Shown here in pieces: positions 26,094 to 35,524 of a stretch of 64,000 bases of DNA (the stretch's first letter is position 1; the number at the start of each line of letters is the position of its first letter). Under the pieces are notes generated by a model. The model was not told where the DNA came from, did no database searches, and was given only the letters and a program-made list of their open reading frames with translations. The translations under genes were made by a program, and so were the position numbers. This DNA is from Desulfobacterales bacterium (GTDB lineage: Bacteria > Desulfobacterota > Desulfobacteria > Desulfobacterales > JALSRD01). Location: contig JALSRD010000002.1 of assembly GCA_026984935.1 (NCBI GenBank), positions 1 to 64,000 of the forward strand, given 5' to 3'.

Positions 26094-27518
26094 TTATTTT
26101 CCGATACAGAATCGGCTGAAAAGCGCATCGATGGCCTCCTCGTTATAATGTTCACCGGTTATTTCCCCCAGATTTCTCAGTGCGGCCTCCAGATCGGCGG
26201 CGATGATTTCAGTCCACTCCTGATTCTGCATGCCGCGCAGCGCGTCCTGGCAGGCTCCGCGCGTTTTTTCCAGAATGTGCTTGTGCCGCAGGCCGGGGAC
26301 TATTTTTTGGCTGGCATCGGGAATCCGGCCATCTGTAACCTGCCCGACGATTTCTTCTTCGAGGAGTTCGATATGCTGCCCGTTGCGCGCAGAGATTTCG
26401 ACGCGTGGCAGGGAGTTTTCTAAACCCCGCAGGCTTTTTCGAAAAGGTGGTGTTTCAATATCGATTTTGTTGACCACCAGCAAAGCGCGGACCCCGCAGG
26501 CTGTGATGCGCTCGAACAGCCGGACGTCCCAATCGTTTAGCTCCCGGCTGGCGTCGATGAGTATCAGCACCAGGTCGGCGCCCGGTATTTTTTGCCAGGC
26601 TTTTGCCACACCGATGGTTTCGACCGGATCGCTGCTTTCGTGCAACCCGGCCGTGTCACTGAGCCGCACGCTCAACCCTTTGATCATAATCCGCTGTTCG
26701 ATGACATCACGTGTGGTCCCGGGCTGTGCGCTCACGATGCACCGATCGCCGCCTGCAAGCCGGTTCATCAGCGTCGATTTGCCGACATTCGGTGCGCCAG
26801 CGATGACAATGTCGATACCGCTGCGCAGGTACCCGAGCTCATGATGGTCCTGCACCAGCTTTGCCAGCGGATTCAGAACTTCCGCCTGAAGGCGCGCTGC
26901 GGCCGCCGTGCGATTTTCCGGGCCCTCGATCTCATCGCCAAAGTCGAGGCTGGCGTAGACATCCGAAAGTAATGATATCAAGACGCTACGCATGCGCTGG
27001 ATGCGTTCCCCGAGTTTTCCGCTAAGCTGCGCAGCGGCGATTTTAAGCGCGCTCGCCGATTCGGCACAGATCAGGTCGTTGACGGCTTCGGCGCGCGTCA
27101 GATCCATGCGTCCATTCAAAAAGGCGCGTTTGCTGAATTCTCCGGGACCGGCCAATTCGGCACCCTGCTGCAAAACCAGGTTCAGTACATGCTGCATCAG
27201 CAATGTGCCGGAATGCGAGTTGATTTCCACCACGTCCTCGCCGGTGTAGGAATGGGGCGCACGCATCCAGGAAAGAAGGACTTCGTCTACGACGTTTCCG
27301 TTGCGGGGGTCGACGATATGCCCGTGGTAGAGCCGGTGGGACAGAAACCCCGGATTTTTGACAACATCATTCTTGGCCGACTGCGCCGGACCGCCCGCCT
27401 TGCTTTTTCGGAAAAGCGCCGCCGCGATCTCCAGCGATCTTTTGCCGGATATTTTGATAATGCCGATGCCGCCGCTTCCCGGGGGGGTTGCGATGGCGGC
27501 GATGGTTGAGGCTGTCAT
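26094..27518 (-). CDS. mnmE: tRNA uridine-5-carboxymethylaminomethyl modification GTPase MnmE
   Basis: A 474-residue MnmE (TrmE). With MnmG it installs the carboxymethylaminomethyl group on the wobble uridine of several tRNAs. The N-terminal tetrahydrofolate-binding domain (IAAIATPPGSGGIGIIKISG) and helical domain are followed by an inserted G domain with P-loop GAPNVGKS, G3 DTAGL and G4 NKID. The C-terminal CIGK motif ends the protein, as expected. Its stop codon touches the parS site. It is the last gene of the origin-type cluster; a strong ribosome site is not visible before its ATG. Confidence 0.97.
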   Translation of the reverse strand: MTASTIAAIATPPGSGGIGIIKISGKRSLEIAAALFRKSKAGGPAQSAKNDVVKNPGFLSHRLYHGHIVDPRNGNVVDEVLLSWMRAPHSYTGEDVVEINSHSGTLLMQHVLNLVLQQGAELAGPGEFSKRAFLNGRMDLTRAEAVNDLICAESASALKIAAAQLSGKLGERIQRMRSVLISLLSDVYASLDFGDEIEGPENRTAAAARLQAEVLNPLAKLVQDHHELGYLRSGIDIVIAGAPNVGKSTLMNRLAGGDRCIVSAQPGTTRDVIEQRIMIKGLSVRLSDTAGLHESSDPVETIGVAKAWQKIPGADLVLILIDASRELNDWDVRLFERITACGVRALLVVNKIDIETPPFRKSLRGLENSLPRVEISARNGQHIELLEEEIVGQVTDGRIPDASQKIVPGLRHKHILEKTRGACQDALRGMQNQEWTEIIAADLEAALRNLGEITGEHYNEEAIDALFSRFCIGK

Positions 27519-27549
27519 TTTTTCCGGATCGGGGTTTGCATGGGCGCAT

Positions 27550-28359
27550 TCAGCGCGCCGTTTTGCGCGGCGTTTCGGGACGATTCTTCTTACGGGGGAT
27601 GATGATCAGCTTGCGGACAAAGCCGTCGCCGACGCTCTGTGTGCGCAGGTTTTGGTCTTCTTTGAGCTCCAGGTGAACAATACGCCGTTCCTGTGGTTTA
27701 AGTTGCCCGATGGTCACCGGCTTGCCGTTTTTTTTGGCCTTGGCGGCCATGCGCCGTGCCAGGCTGCGCAGGTTTTTCCTGCGGTTTTCAAGATATCCAC
27801 CGACATCGATCTGCAGATGAACCCGGCTTTCCGCACGCCGATTGACAATTTTTTCCACAAGGTATTGTATGGCTTCCAATGTCTGCCCGTGTTTGCCGAT
27901 TAAAATGGCGGCATTTCCGCCCTGGATTCTGAACAGAATGTGGTCGCCGTTCAGGTGGCCGTCAATGCTGGCGTCGCTGGTGATGGCATCCACCATTTTT
28001 TGCAGGGCCTGACGCCCCAGGTCAAGCACGGCCGCGTCCGGCGATTGTTCTCCTGCCGCGCCATCTTCGGCGCGGGAAACGTTTTCCGCTGCAGGCGTTT
28101 CGCCGGCGTCGGTCTTCTTCTGATCAACGCGCCCCACAGCTGCCGGTGCAGCCTCTGGCACGGAATCTAGGCGTGCATCCCCGGGAGCGTGCTTCACCCG
28201 GATTCTGGCCTTACGCACACCCACAATGCCAAAAATTCCGCTGGAACCATGCGTGATGATTTCGTAAGTCAGCGCATCCCTTACAACATTGAGCCTGTCA
28301 CAGGCTTTCTGAATGGCGTCTTCAATGGTTTTGCCCTCAAATTCCTGGACCACCGACAT
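27550..28359 (-). CDS. jag: Jag/KhpB RNA-binding protein
   Basis: A 269-residue protein of the SpoIIIJ-associated (Jag/KhpB) family. It has an N-terminal Jag-N domain (EFEGKTIEDAIQKACDRL to about residue 50), a variable acidic and alanine-rich linker (55-120), a KH domain with IGKHGQTLEAIQYLV and a C-terminal R3H domain ending in KPQERRIVHLELKED and SVGDGFVRKLIIIPRKK. It binds RNA and is linked to cell-envelope control. The ATG at 28359 has the ideal AAGGAGGT site. It lies between yidC and mnmE, its normal place. Confidence 0.95.
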   Translation of the reverse strand: MSVVQEFEGKTIEDAIQKACDRLNVVRDALTYEIITHGSSGIFGIVGVRKARIRVKHAPGDARLDSVPEAAPAAVGRVDQKKTDAGETPAAENVSRAEDGAAGEQSPDAAVLDLGRQALQKMVDAITSDASIDGHLNGDHILFRIQGGNAAILIGKHGQTLEAIQYLVEKIVNRRAESRVHLQIDVGGYLENRRKNLRSLARRMAAKAKKNGKPVTIGQLKPQERRIVHLELKEDQNLRTQSVGDGFVRKLIIIPRKKNRPETPRKTAR

Positions 28360-28594
28360 GCCGGACCTCCTTGCGCTTTGACCTGGATTTGTGTTCAGGG
28401 CTCCGAAAAGACGCAACAACGCCGTTGCCCCGCGCAGATTATAGCTTGGCGGCGGAGTGCCTCGCGTTGGCGTTGTTGCATTCGCCTTGCACGCACGGGT
28501 CCACCGAACACTGACGCCGTTTCAGCAGGGCCGGAAGGCCGGCAAAAGATGGGGTTTTTCTATCCGGAACCCTGATCCCGGGATCGACCGCAGG

Positions 28595-30280
28595 TCACGC
28601 GTATTTCTTTTGAATGTAATACTGCTGTCCGATGGACAGAACATTGTTCACCAGCCAGTAGAGCACCAGGCCGGAGGAAAAGTTAATGAAAATAACGGTA
28701 AAGATGACCGGCATCATCATCATCATCTTTGCCTGCGACGGATCGCCGACCGGCGGCGACATTTTCTGCTGCCAGAACATGGTGGCGCCCATAATGATGG
28801 TCAGCACCGGAATACCATAAGGCGGCTGCATGAAAGGTATCGAAAAATGAAACCGCAACAGTCTGTCCGGCGCGGACAGGTCGTTTATCCACAGGAAAAA
28901 AGGTGCATGCCGCAACTCAATCGCCTGGTAAAGCATGCGGTAAAGCGCGAAAAACACCGGTATCTGCACAACCATCGGCAGGCACCCGCCCATGGGATTA
29001 ATCTTGTAGGTCTTGTAGAGCCCCATAAGCTCTTCGTTCATCTTCTTTTTGTCGCCCTTGTATTTCTGGCGGATCTCGGCCATCAACGGTTGCAGCTTTT
29101 TCATCTCGCTCATGGAGCGGTAACTTTTGGTGCCCAGCGGCCACAGCACAATTTTAATCAGAATGGTGAGAATGATAATGGCCACACCGTAGTTGGGGAT
29201 CACACGGTAAAGCTGATTCATCAGCCACAGGCAGGGCTTGGCCAGAATATCGAACCAGCCGAAGTTGACGGCTTTGTCCAGTTGATTGTCCAGTGCCCGC
29301 AAAACATGCAGACTTTTGGGGCCTACAAAGAGATTGAAATCAAATGTCTGCTGGGCGCCGGGCGCGATACTCAGGGCCGGGCTGATATAACGGCTTTCCA
29401 CCAGATTCTTGGGGTGCAGAAAAAGGCGCATGTCCGCCTGCGGCGCATCGGGGAAAACCAGGCTGGTCATGAAGTATTGGCTCTCAATGGCGAGCCACTG
29501 CACGTTGCCGCTCAAGGCGTGCTTTTTCTTGATCTTTCCCGTTGCGATCTGTTTGAGCTTCCCGTTGACATAGGCGCTGGCCCCCTCAAATCCGTAACGC
29601 GACCGCTTGGCGCTCAACCGATTGAAAAGCGACAGGTACAGATTATCCTCGATGGGCTGCGCCGATTGGTTTTTCAGGGTAACTTTCACCTGAATCAGGT
29701 AGCTTTTTGCATCAAAGCGGTAAGATTTTTCGACCACCAGGCCTTGTGGTGACCTCCATAAAAAATGGGTGACCTGCGAACCGGCTGCAACGTCAATGCG
29801 GTCCCGGGCTAGGGGGCTGTTAAATACGGCGCTTTTCAGGTCGATCTGTTTGTGGTGCAGCAGGCCGATCTGCGGGTTGCCTTCCGGCAGGCCGGGAGCC
29901 AGCACCGTCTTTAACGGAGAATTAGGATCTACTTTCTCTCGATACTTTTTCAATACGAAATCTTTGATGACCGCTCCCCGGGTGGACAGCTTGGCAATAT
30001 ACAGGGGTGTCTGAACTGTCAGCATGCGGGCGGGCAGCGCTGGTTCAGGCGGCACCTCTGCCGCCGGCGCCCGCACCGGCTCAGCCTGCTTCTCTGCATG
30101 CGACACTGTTTTTTCTACTTGCGGCGTTTTGGCAATTTTCTTGGGTGTCGTTGCCGGTTCTGTTTTTTCGGTGGGGTGAAGCGGTTTTTTCAGTGCATTT
30201 TTATCCACAAACATAAATTGCCATACGAGAAAAACAACAAATGACAATGCGATTGCAAGCACAACACGACCCATTTCCAT
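28595..30280 (-). CDS. yidC: Membrane protein insertase YidC
   Basis: A 561-residue Gram-negative type YidC that inserts and folds inner-membrane proteins alone or with SecYEG. It has the N-terminal anchor helix (about residues 5-21), a proline/lysine-rich linker, the large periplasmic beta domain (to about 340), and the conserved C-terminal core with the five-helix bundle. Core motifs are NYGVAIIILTILIKIVLWPLG, MSEMKKLQPLM and NPMGGCLPMVVQIPVFFALYRML, including the charged hairpin KYKGDKKKMNEELM. The ATG follows AGGAGAGAG. The usual upstream yidD is not present. Confidence 0.97.
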   Translation of the reverse strand: MEMGRVVLAIALSFVVFLVWQFMFVDKNALKKPLHPTEKTEPATTPKKIAKTPQVEKTVSHAEKQAEPVRAPAAEVPPEPALPARMLTVQTPLYIAKLSTRGAVIKDFVLKKYREKVDPNSPLKTVLAPGLPEGNPQIGLLHHKQIDLKSAVFNSPLARDRIDVAAGSQVTHFLWRSPQGLVVEKSYRFDAKSYLIQVKVTLKNQSAQPIEDNLYLSLFNRLSAKRSRYGFEGASAYVNGKLKQIATGKIKKKHALSGNVQWLAIESQYFMTSLVFPDAPQADMRLFLHPKNLVESRYISPALSIAPGAQQTFDFNLFVGPKSLHVLRALDNQLDKAVNFGWFDILAKPCLWLMNQLYRVIPNYGVAIIILTILIKIVLWPLGTKSYRSMSEMKKLQPLMAEIRQKYKGDKKKMNEELMGLYKTYKINPMGGCLPMVVQIPVFFALYRMLYQAIELRHAPFFLWINDLSAPDRLLRFHFSIPFMQPPYGIPVLTIIMGATMFWQQKMSPPVGDPSQAKMMMMMPVIFTVIFINFSSGLVLYWLVNNVLSIGQQYYIQKKYA

Positions 30281-30415
30281 AACTCTCTCCTGAAACCAGT
30301 CGGCGGAATGTTACGGTTTACAAAAGCGGGATTTTCCCCCTTTATCTTTCCGCCTGGCCTGAAACTCTTTTTGAAAGACGCTGGCATGCCGGACACCTTT
30401 CCGCTGCCGGTTTTT

Positions 30416-30443
30416 GGCTCCAGCGGGTAAGCCCGCCGGAGCC
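30416..30443 (-). other. Strong hairpin in the rnpA-yidC spacer
   Basis: Twelve-base arms with one mismatch (GGCTCCAGCGGG / CCCGCCGGAGCC) close on a TAAG tetraloop. No T-run follows on the minus strand, so it is more likely an RNA-processing or stability element than a terminator. The 237-base spacer (30281-30517) has no YidD signature such as CRFxPSCSxY in any frame I read. Confidence 0.5.
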
Positions 30444-30517
30444 GTCTTTACCCTCACCTGGCACAGAAACCGCCGAACTGAGACCGCATCCGGCATGGCA
30501 CCTGCCGTCAGCCCCTG

Positions 30518-30928
30518 TTATCGCACGGCCTTCCGACTGGCGGCACGCCCGCTCGACCGTGCGTCGCATGTATCCGTCGAATTGGATTCGGGCAGTTGGT
30601 TGAATAGTTCTAGCAGGGAAGAAAAAATACGGTGGGAGTTCAGGCTTCCGGTATGCTTTTTGGCAATAACATAAACATCGAAGCATCCCTTCCACTGTGC
30701 ATGGTTCAGCCTGAAAAATTCGCGCACCAGCCGCTTGACCCGATTCCTGACGACCGCATTGCCCACCTTGCGGGAAACAGCCACTCCCAACCGCCAGCGC
30801 CTGGCCGAGCTGGCCTGCACGAAGGCGATAAAATCGACATTCTGAATTTTTTTCCCCGTTTCCGCCAGCCGTAAAAAGTCAGCTCGTTTTAAAATGCGGT
30901 CTGCTTTAGGGAACCGGAAGCCGCCCAA
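30518..30928 (-). CDS. rnpA: Ribonuclease P protein component
   Basis: A 136-residue RnpA that assists the RNase P RNA in 5' maturation of tRNA. The conserved basic core is present: FPKADRILKRADFLRL, the central RRWRLGVAVSRKVGNAVVRNRVKRLVREFFR motif and DVYVIAKK. The start is a TTG codon at 30928, behind AAGG, giving the typical MGxFxFPK-like N-terminus. The last 25 residues are an unusual polar tail. It lies 57 bases after rpmH in the usual order. Confidence 0.93.
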   Translation of the reverse strand: MGGFRFPKADRILKRADFLRLAETGKKIQNVDFIAFVQASSARRWRLGVAVSRKVGNAVVRNRVKRLVREFFRLNHAQWKGCFDVYVIAKKHTGSLNSHRIFSSLLELFNQLPESNSTDTCDARSSGRAASRKAVR

Positions 30929-30985
30929 CTGGTTATACCTTCAAAATAAAACTATCCCGCGCGCGATCGGAGGCTGTGCATGTTT

Positions 30986-31120
30986 CTATACCGCCAGCCG
31001 TTTGCGTCCCCGCGCCCTGCGCCGATTGATGATGCGCCTGCCGTTTTTGGTCGACATGCGCTTTAAAAAGCCATGGGTTCTTGCCCGCTTGATCCGACTT
31101 GGCTGATAGGTCCTTTTCAT
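30986..31120 (-). CDS. rpmH: 50S ribosomal protein L34
   Basis: A 44-residue protein too short to appear in the supplied list. Its sequence is [18 protein letters not shown], then [22 protein letters not shown] and RLAV, unmistakably bacterial L34 with its arginine-rich core. It is the first gene of the rpmH-rnpA-yidC-jag-mnmE cluster and is transcribed from the promoter at 31201-31230. The ribosome site (AAGGGA) is twelve bases away, rather distant. Confidence 0.97.
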   Translation of the reverse strand: MKRTYQPSRIKRARTHGFLKRMSTKNGRRIINRRRARGRKRLAV

Positions 31121-31200
31121 GATGATTATTTTCCCTTAACGCTTGTTTTTAATCAGACGCCAAACATGCCGCTTGCCCGGCACCAAATTTACAATCTATT

Positions 31201-31230
31201 ATTATGAACACTTTTGAATGAGGCTGTCAA
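31201..31230 (-). promoter_or_regulatory. Promoter of rpmH-rnpA
   Basis: On the minus strand, consensus TTGACA (31225-31230) and CATAAT (31201-31206, five of six) are separated by 18 bases. The -35 element overlaps the last codon region of the upstream ribonuclease gene (stop at 31227), so the cluster has its own start inside a head-to-tail arrangement. Confidence 0.65.
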
Positions 31231-32798
31231 TGATATTTATGCTGCACCTGGCGGCTTGCCCGCGGCGTGCTTTCGATAATGTCGAACTCCTCGATATGAA
31301 ATTTCATGTATGGATAGACCACGATTTCTTTTTGAATTTTCTTTTCCAGTGCCTCGATCAGGTGGCTTTGTTCATCGTGCAGGTACTCGGCGATGCGCGG
31401 ATTCACCCGCAGGGTCAATCGGCTGGCATCGCTCTCCAGCGCACTGTTGCGTATCCGTCGCGCAATATCGTGGCAAACCGTCTGGCGGGAAATGACAAAT
31501 CCCTCTCCATCACAGTAAAAACATGGCTCGCAGAGTATTTCGGCCAGCGGTCGGCGAACCCGCTTGCGGGTCATCTGAACCAGCCCCAACTCAGAAATAG
31601 GCAGTACGTGCGTTTTGCTGCGGTCTTTCTTCAAGGCCTCCCGGAATGCACTGAACACCTTTTCCTGGTTGGATTTTTTCTGCATATCGATAAAATCGAT
31701 GATAATGATGCCGCCGATGTCCCGCAGCCGGATCTGATAAGCGATTTCGCGCACGGCTTCCAGGTTGGTCTTTAAAATGGTTTCGTCAAGATTGTGTTTT
31801 CCCACATAGCGGCCGGTATTGACATCGATGGCCGCCAGTGCTTCCGTCTGTTCGATGACGATGTAACCTCCCGATTTAAGCCATACTTTGCGCGCCAGCA
31901 CCCGCGAGATATCGCCCTCCAGGTTAAAGGCCTCAAAAATGGGTTCATTCTCACTATACAGCTCGACCGAATCCTTGAGAACCGGCATGCAGGTATCCAG
32001 AAATGCCAGCACATCTTCGTAAACCCGCTGCGAATCCGTGACCAGTTTCTGTGCTTCATGCGTCAACAGGTCTCTCACCGCCCGCAGGCTGACACTCAGT
32101 TCCTTGTGCAACAGCGCCGGTGCCGATGTGGTTTGATATTTGGCCTGAATATCCTGCCACAGTTTATTCAAAAATCCCATCTCATACGCTATTTTCTCCT
32201 GTTGCTCACCGTCTGCGGCCGTCCGTACGATGTACCCGAAATTTTCACAGCGTAGGGATTCCACGATTTCCCGCAACCTGGCGCGTTCGACTTCATCTTC
32301 AATTTTTCTGGAGACGCCGATATGTTCGGAAAAAGGCATCAGCACCAGAAAACGGCCCGGCAGGGAAACATAAGTTGTCACACGCGCCCCCTTGGTTCCC
32401 ATAGGTGCTTTGGCGACATGCACCATAATTTCCTGGCCCTCTGCAAGCAGGTCTTCTATGGCGGTGCCGGAGCCGCCAATCAGCGCCGCCGGCGCAACCT
32501 CGCCCAGATCATAACATGGACTTTCGCTGTATGAATGCAAAAGGAAATTTTCGACAAGGTCGGTATCATATTCTTCCACAACGTCGCTGACATGGATAAA
32601 AGCCGCGCGCTCGAGCCCGATATCGACAAAGGCCGCCTGCATGCCGGGCAAAACCCGCTGGACCCGACCTTTATATATGTTGCCGGCGATGTCATTTAAA
32701 TCGCGCCTTTCGATGAAAAGCTCGGCCAGGTTCCCATCTTCAATTACCGCGACCCGTGTTTCACGCTCCGAGTCATTGATCACCAGTTTTCTGAACAT
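31227..32798 (-). CDS. rng: Ribonuclease E/G family endoribonuclease
   Basis: A 523-residue RNase G-type enzyme that cuts AU-rich single-stranded RNA for rRNA and mRNA processing. The N-terminal S1 domain (NIYKGRVQRVLPGMQAAFVDIGLERAAFIHVSD) is followed by the catalytic DNase I-like region with the metal aspartates in AIDVNTGRYVGK and IIIIDFIDM. The zinc-link cysteines are in CEPCFYC. It lacks the long RNase E scaffold tail, so it is closer to RNase G. It lies directly upstream of rpmH on the same strand. Confidence 0.94.
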   Translation of the reverse strand: MFRKLVINDSERETRVAVIEDGNLAELFIERRDLNDIAGNIYKGRVQRVLPGMQAAFVDIGLERAAFIHVSDVVEEYDTDLVENFLLHSYSESPCYDLGEVAPAALIGGSGTAIEDLLAEGQEIMVHVAKAPMGTKGARVTTYVSLPGRFLVLMPFSEHIGVSRKIEDEVERARLREIVESLRCENFGYIVRTAADGEQQEKIAYEMGFLNKLWQDIQAKYQTTSAPALLHKELSVSLRAVRDLLTHEAQKLVTDSQRVYEDVLAFLDTCMPVLKDSVELYSENEPIFEAFNLEGDISRVLARKVWLKSGGYIVIEQTEALAAIDVNTGRYVGKHNLDETILKTNLEAVREIAYQIRLRDIGGIIIIDFIDMQKKSNQEKVFSAFREALKKDRSKTHVLPISELGLVQMTRKRVRRPLAEILCEPCFYCDGEGFVISRQTVCHDIARRIRNSALESDASRLTLRVNPRIAEYLHDEQSHLIEALEKKIQKEIVVYPYMKFHIEEFDIIESTPRASRQVQHKYH

Positions 32799-32826
32799 AT
32801 TCAGGGCACATCCTGTAATCTAGGCT

Positions 32827-32854
32827 TTGACAGTGGCAGACTTATGGATATTTT
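32827..32854 (+). promoter_or_regulatory. Promoter of the yceI gene
   Basis: TTGACA (32827-32832) and TATTTT (32849-32854) with a 16-base spacer lie 63 bases upstream of the YceI start, in the divergent spacer with the ribonuclease gene. Confidence 0.5.
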
Positions 32855-32917
32855 ATGAATAATATCATCAAAACGGCCGCTGCACAATAGCGCCGCTGGA
32901 CTGGAAAGGAAAAGGAC

Positions 32918-33502
32918 ATGCAGACCATCAAAACTGTTTCAAAATTATTGTTTTGTATGACCATTGTCGCCCTTGTGGCCGTACCGGCCGCTTCGGCCGC
33001 CACATACGGCGTGGACCCCGTTCACACCTCGGTGGTCTTCCGTATCCGGCACCTTAACATCTCCTATCTCTATGGCCGCTTCACCGGTGTAACCGGCACC
33101 CTGCGCTTTGATGAAAAAATGCCGGCTAAAAGCACGTTGACGATCAAGATCAAGTCCGCCAATGTAGACACGGCCAACACCAAGCGGGACCGGGATTTGA
33201 AAAGCGCTAATTTCTTCAATGCCGCCAAGTACCCCGATATCGTCTTTAAAAGCGACAGCTTCGCGCCAACCGGCAAAGACAGTTACGAAGTCAAGGGGCA
33301 TCTGACCCTGCTAGGGGTCACCCAGCCGCTGACGGTAACCCTTCACAAAATCGGCAGCGGCAAAGATCCCTGGGGAAACTACCGCATCGGCTTTGAATCC
33401 CGCTTTACCCTCAAAAGAAGTGCCTTTGGCATGAACTACCTGTTAAAGGGGGTAGGCGACCGTGTCAATCTCATGGTGGCCATTGAGGCCATACGCAAGT
33501 GA
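32918..33502 (+). CDS. YceI-family periplasmic lipid-binding protein
   Basis: A 194-residue YceI-family lipocalin-like protein. A signal peptide is followed by a PAASA cleavage site near residue 27. The mature part has the family hallmarks YGVDPVHTSVVFRIRHLNISYLYGRF, DLKSANFFNAAKYPDIVFKS and GHLTLLGVTQPLTVTLHK. It probably binds an isoprenoid or similar hydrophobic ligand in the periplasm. The ATG follows GGAAAGGAAAAGGAC, and it is a single-gene unit. Confidence 0.93.
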   Translation: MQTIKTVSKLLFCMTIVALVAVPAASAATYGVDPVHTSVVFRIRHLNISYLYGRFTGVTGTLRFDEKMPAKSTLTIKIKSANVDTANTKRDRDLKSANFFNAAKYPDIVFKSDSFAPTGKDSYEVKGHLTLLGVTQPLTVTLHKIGSGKDPWGNYRIGFESRFTLKRSAFGMNYLLKGVGDRVNLMVAIEAIRK

Positions 33503-33730
33503 AGACTCCAGGAGATGCGGTTTTCCCCGGCGGCGGCAGTGCCGCAGCACCGGTCATACGCGCCTTGGTGGTCAGATTCGGAAATACGCTGACGCACCGC
33601 AGCCGTCGAGGCACCCGTCCGGCGCGGCGCGAAAATTTCGGCATATCGGGAAGATGTCGTGGTTTGCGCGCTGCATCCGGACTTCGAGGCCCTGCCGGAT
33701 GAATGCCAGCGTATGTATAAATCGGTCCAC

Positions 33731-35524
33731 TTAGTGCCAGACCTGCCGGACCCGGTCGCGCGGCGCCGACCGCAGCCGCTGGTTTTCGGCATAGGGCGGA
33801 ATCCGGATCCACTGTTCGTCAGCAATACGGCGCTGCATCGCAGCCCAGAACTCGGTTTCCAGCACATCGGCGTGGTACTTCATGAAAAGACTTTTTAAAT
33901 CGCTATCCAACCCCATTGTGACGCGAAACGCTTCCGGGTAGACCGTTTCTTCGAACGCAGTGGACAGGGCGGCGGACGGTCCCTTCCAGCTCGAGACGGC
34001 AGGAGGCGCCTCCAGGGAATCGAAACGGCAGGCGTGCAGCGGGCAGAGCTCGTCGTAATCATAAAAAACGATGCGCCCCAGGCGTGTGACGCCGAAGTTC
34101 TTCAGCAGCATATCTCCGGGAAAGATATCGCTCTTGGCGAGATCCTTGATGGCATTGCCGTAATCGATTACCGCGCGATGCGCCGCCACGGTATCGGCGC
34201 GTTTCAGGTAAATGTTCAGGGGTGTCACACGCCGCTCGATGTACGCATGTTTCAGCACCACGTGGCTGGCGTCCACCTCCACCGAGGTCGCGGCATGCTG
34301 TTGCAGCTCGGCAAGCAGCTTTTCGGAAAAACAGGCCCGCGGAAATTTGAGCTGCTCAAATGCCTGTACATCCAGCAGGCGCCCGGCCCGGTCATGGCGG
34401 AAAACGTACTCGTATTTCTGCATCACCCGCTGACGGGTTGTTTTCTTGGGGTATGCGAAACGGTCGCGGATAATTTTGAACACCAGATCATCCGTCGGGC
34501 TGTTGAAAACAATCATCACCATGCCGGGCTCGCCTTCGGACAATTCAAAAGGTGCATTACAAAGATCCGTATGGCTGAGCAGCTCGCGGTAAAGCTCGGT
34601 TTTGCCGTGGCGGTCGAACCCCAGCACCGTGTAAAGCTCAGAAACCCGTTTTCCCGGCAGGATGCTCCGCAGAAATCCCACCCAGTCGGCTGGTCGTTCT
34701 ATTTCAACGTGAAAACAGGATCTTGTGTAGCTAAAGAGAATGCTGGCCTGATCCTGGTCCAAGAGGATGCCGTCGATGACGAGCCCTTCGGCGGGGTGTA
34801 GCAGTGACAGAATCAACGGCACGCTGCGGGTGCCGCAAACCAGCCGCCCCACAAGGTATGCGCCGTTGTCCCGAAACAGGGGGTGGTGCAGCATGTCAAC
34901 GCGCTCGAAATTCCGCAGCAACCCCAGAATGTGAAGTTGCTGTTCCACGCGGGCAGCCGACAGCCGGATGTCCCGCTGCAGATTTTTGAATTCGGCCTGC
35001 AGCTGAAAATCCAGCACCAGGCGCTCGAAAAGCCCAATGGTCAAATTCGATTGAAAGTAGCTCCGGTAGGACTGTTCACGGACACCCTCGTCTCTGGCGC
35101 TCAGCGGCAGGTTGACAAATTCAACGCGCGGATCCACACCGACGGTCACCAGCATGCGGCGCGTGACGGAATTAAAAAATGTTTCGGCCAGTTCTGTATC
35201 CAAACGGTTTTCAAGCCAGCGCCTGTAGGAGCGCTTGACCGCCGACCAGAACCATTTGTCCTGCAGGTTTTCGGCGATGCGTCCCCGGATGCGGTCAACA
35301 ATCCCGGAAAGAACATGGTGGTACAAATCCAGCCGTGCCGCGCATACGGACCGCATCTGCGCCCAGTCGCGAATTTCGAAACATACCCGCGTCTGCCGCG
35401 TCAGCTGCCCGAAGCGTTCGCAATAGCTTTCAAAACCCCGGAAAATAATTTCCGCGCAACGCTCGACAGATCGGCCGTGAATCATGGGCCCTGGACCACC
35501 CCCGCTTTTTCGGTTTATGTCCAT
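33731..35524 (-). CDS. aceK: Isocitrate dehydrogenase kinase/phosphatase
   Basis: About 597 residues of AceK, which phosphorylates and dephosphorylates isocitrate dehydrogenase to control flow between the TCA cycle and the glyoxylate bypass. The regulatory N-terminal helical domain begins around CAEIIFRGFESYCERF. The kinase-like domain has VFKIIRDRFAYPKKTTR (with the nucleotide-binding lysine) and DMLLKNFGVTRLGRIVFYDYDEL (catalytic and metal aspartates), all strongly AceK-like. The start is uncertain: 35524 is used here, while 35485 and 35617 are alternatives, none with a clear ribosome site. No aceA, aceB or icd is in the window. AceK is mainly known in Beta- and Gammaproteobacteria. Confidence 0.9.
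   Translation of the reverse strand: MDINRKSGGGPGPMIHGRSVERCAEIIFRGFESYCERFGQLTRQTRVCFEIRDWAQMRSVCAARLDLYHHVLSGIVDRIRGRIAENLQDKWFWSAVKRSYRRWLENRLDTELAETFFNSVTRRMLVTVGVDPRVEFVNLPLSARDEGVREQSYRSYFQSNLTIGLFERLVLDFQLQAEFKNLQRDIRLSAARVEQQLHILGLLRNFERVDMLHHPLFRDNGAYLVGRLVCGTRSVPLILSLLHPAEGLVIDGILLDQDQASILFSYTRSCFHVEIERPADWVGFLRSILPGKRVSELYTVLGFDRHGKTELYRELLSHTDLCNAPFELSEGEPGMVMIVFNSPTDDLVFKIIRDRFAYPKKTTRQRVMQKYEYVFRHDRAGRLLDVQAFEQLKFPRACFSEKLLAELQQHAATSVEVDASHVVLKHAYIERRVTPLNIYLKRADTVAAHRAVIDYGNAIKDLAKSDIFPGDMLLKNFGVTRLGRIVFYDYDELCPLHACRFDSLEAPPAVSSWKGPSAALSTAFEETVYPEAFRVTMGLDSDLKSLFMKYHADVLETEFWAAMQRRIADEQWIRIPPYAENQRLRSAPRDRVRQVWH

Noticed and set aside
30311-30496. 61-codon minus-strand frame between rnpA and yidC as yidD
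   Set aside because: It lacks the YidD cysteine motif and the hydrophobic N-terminus.
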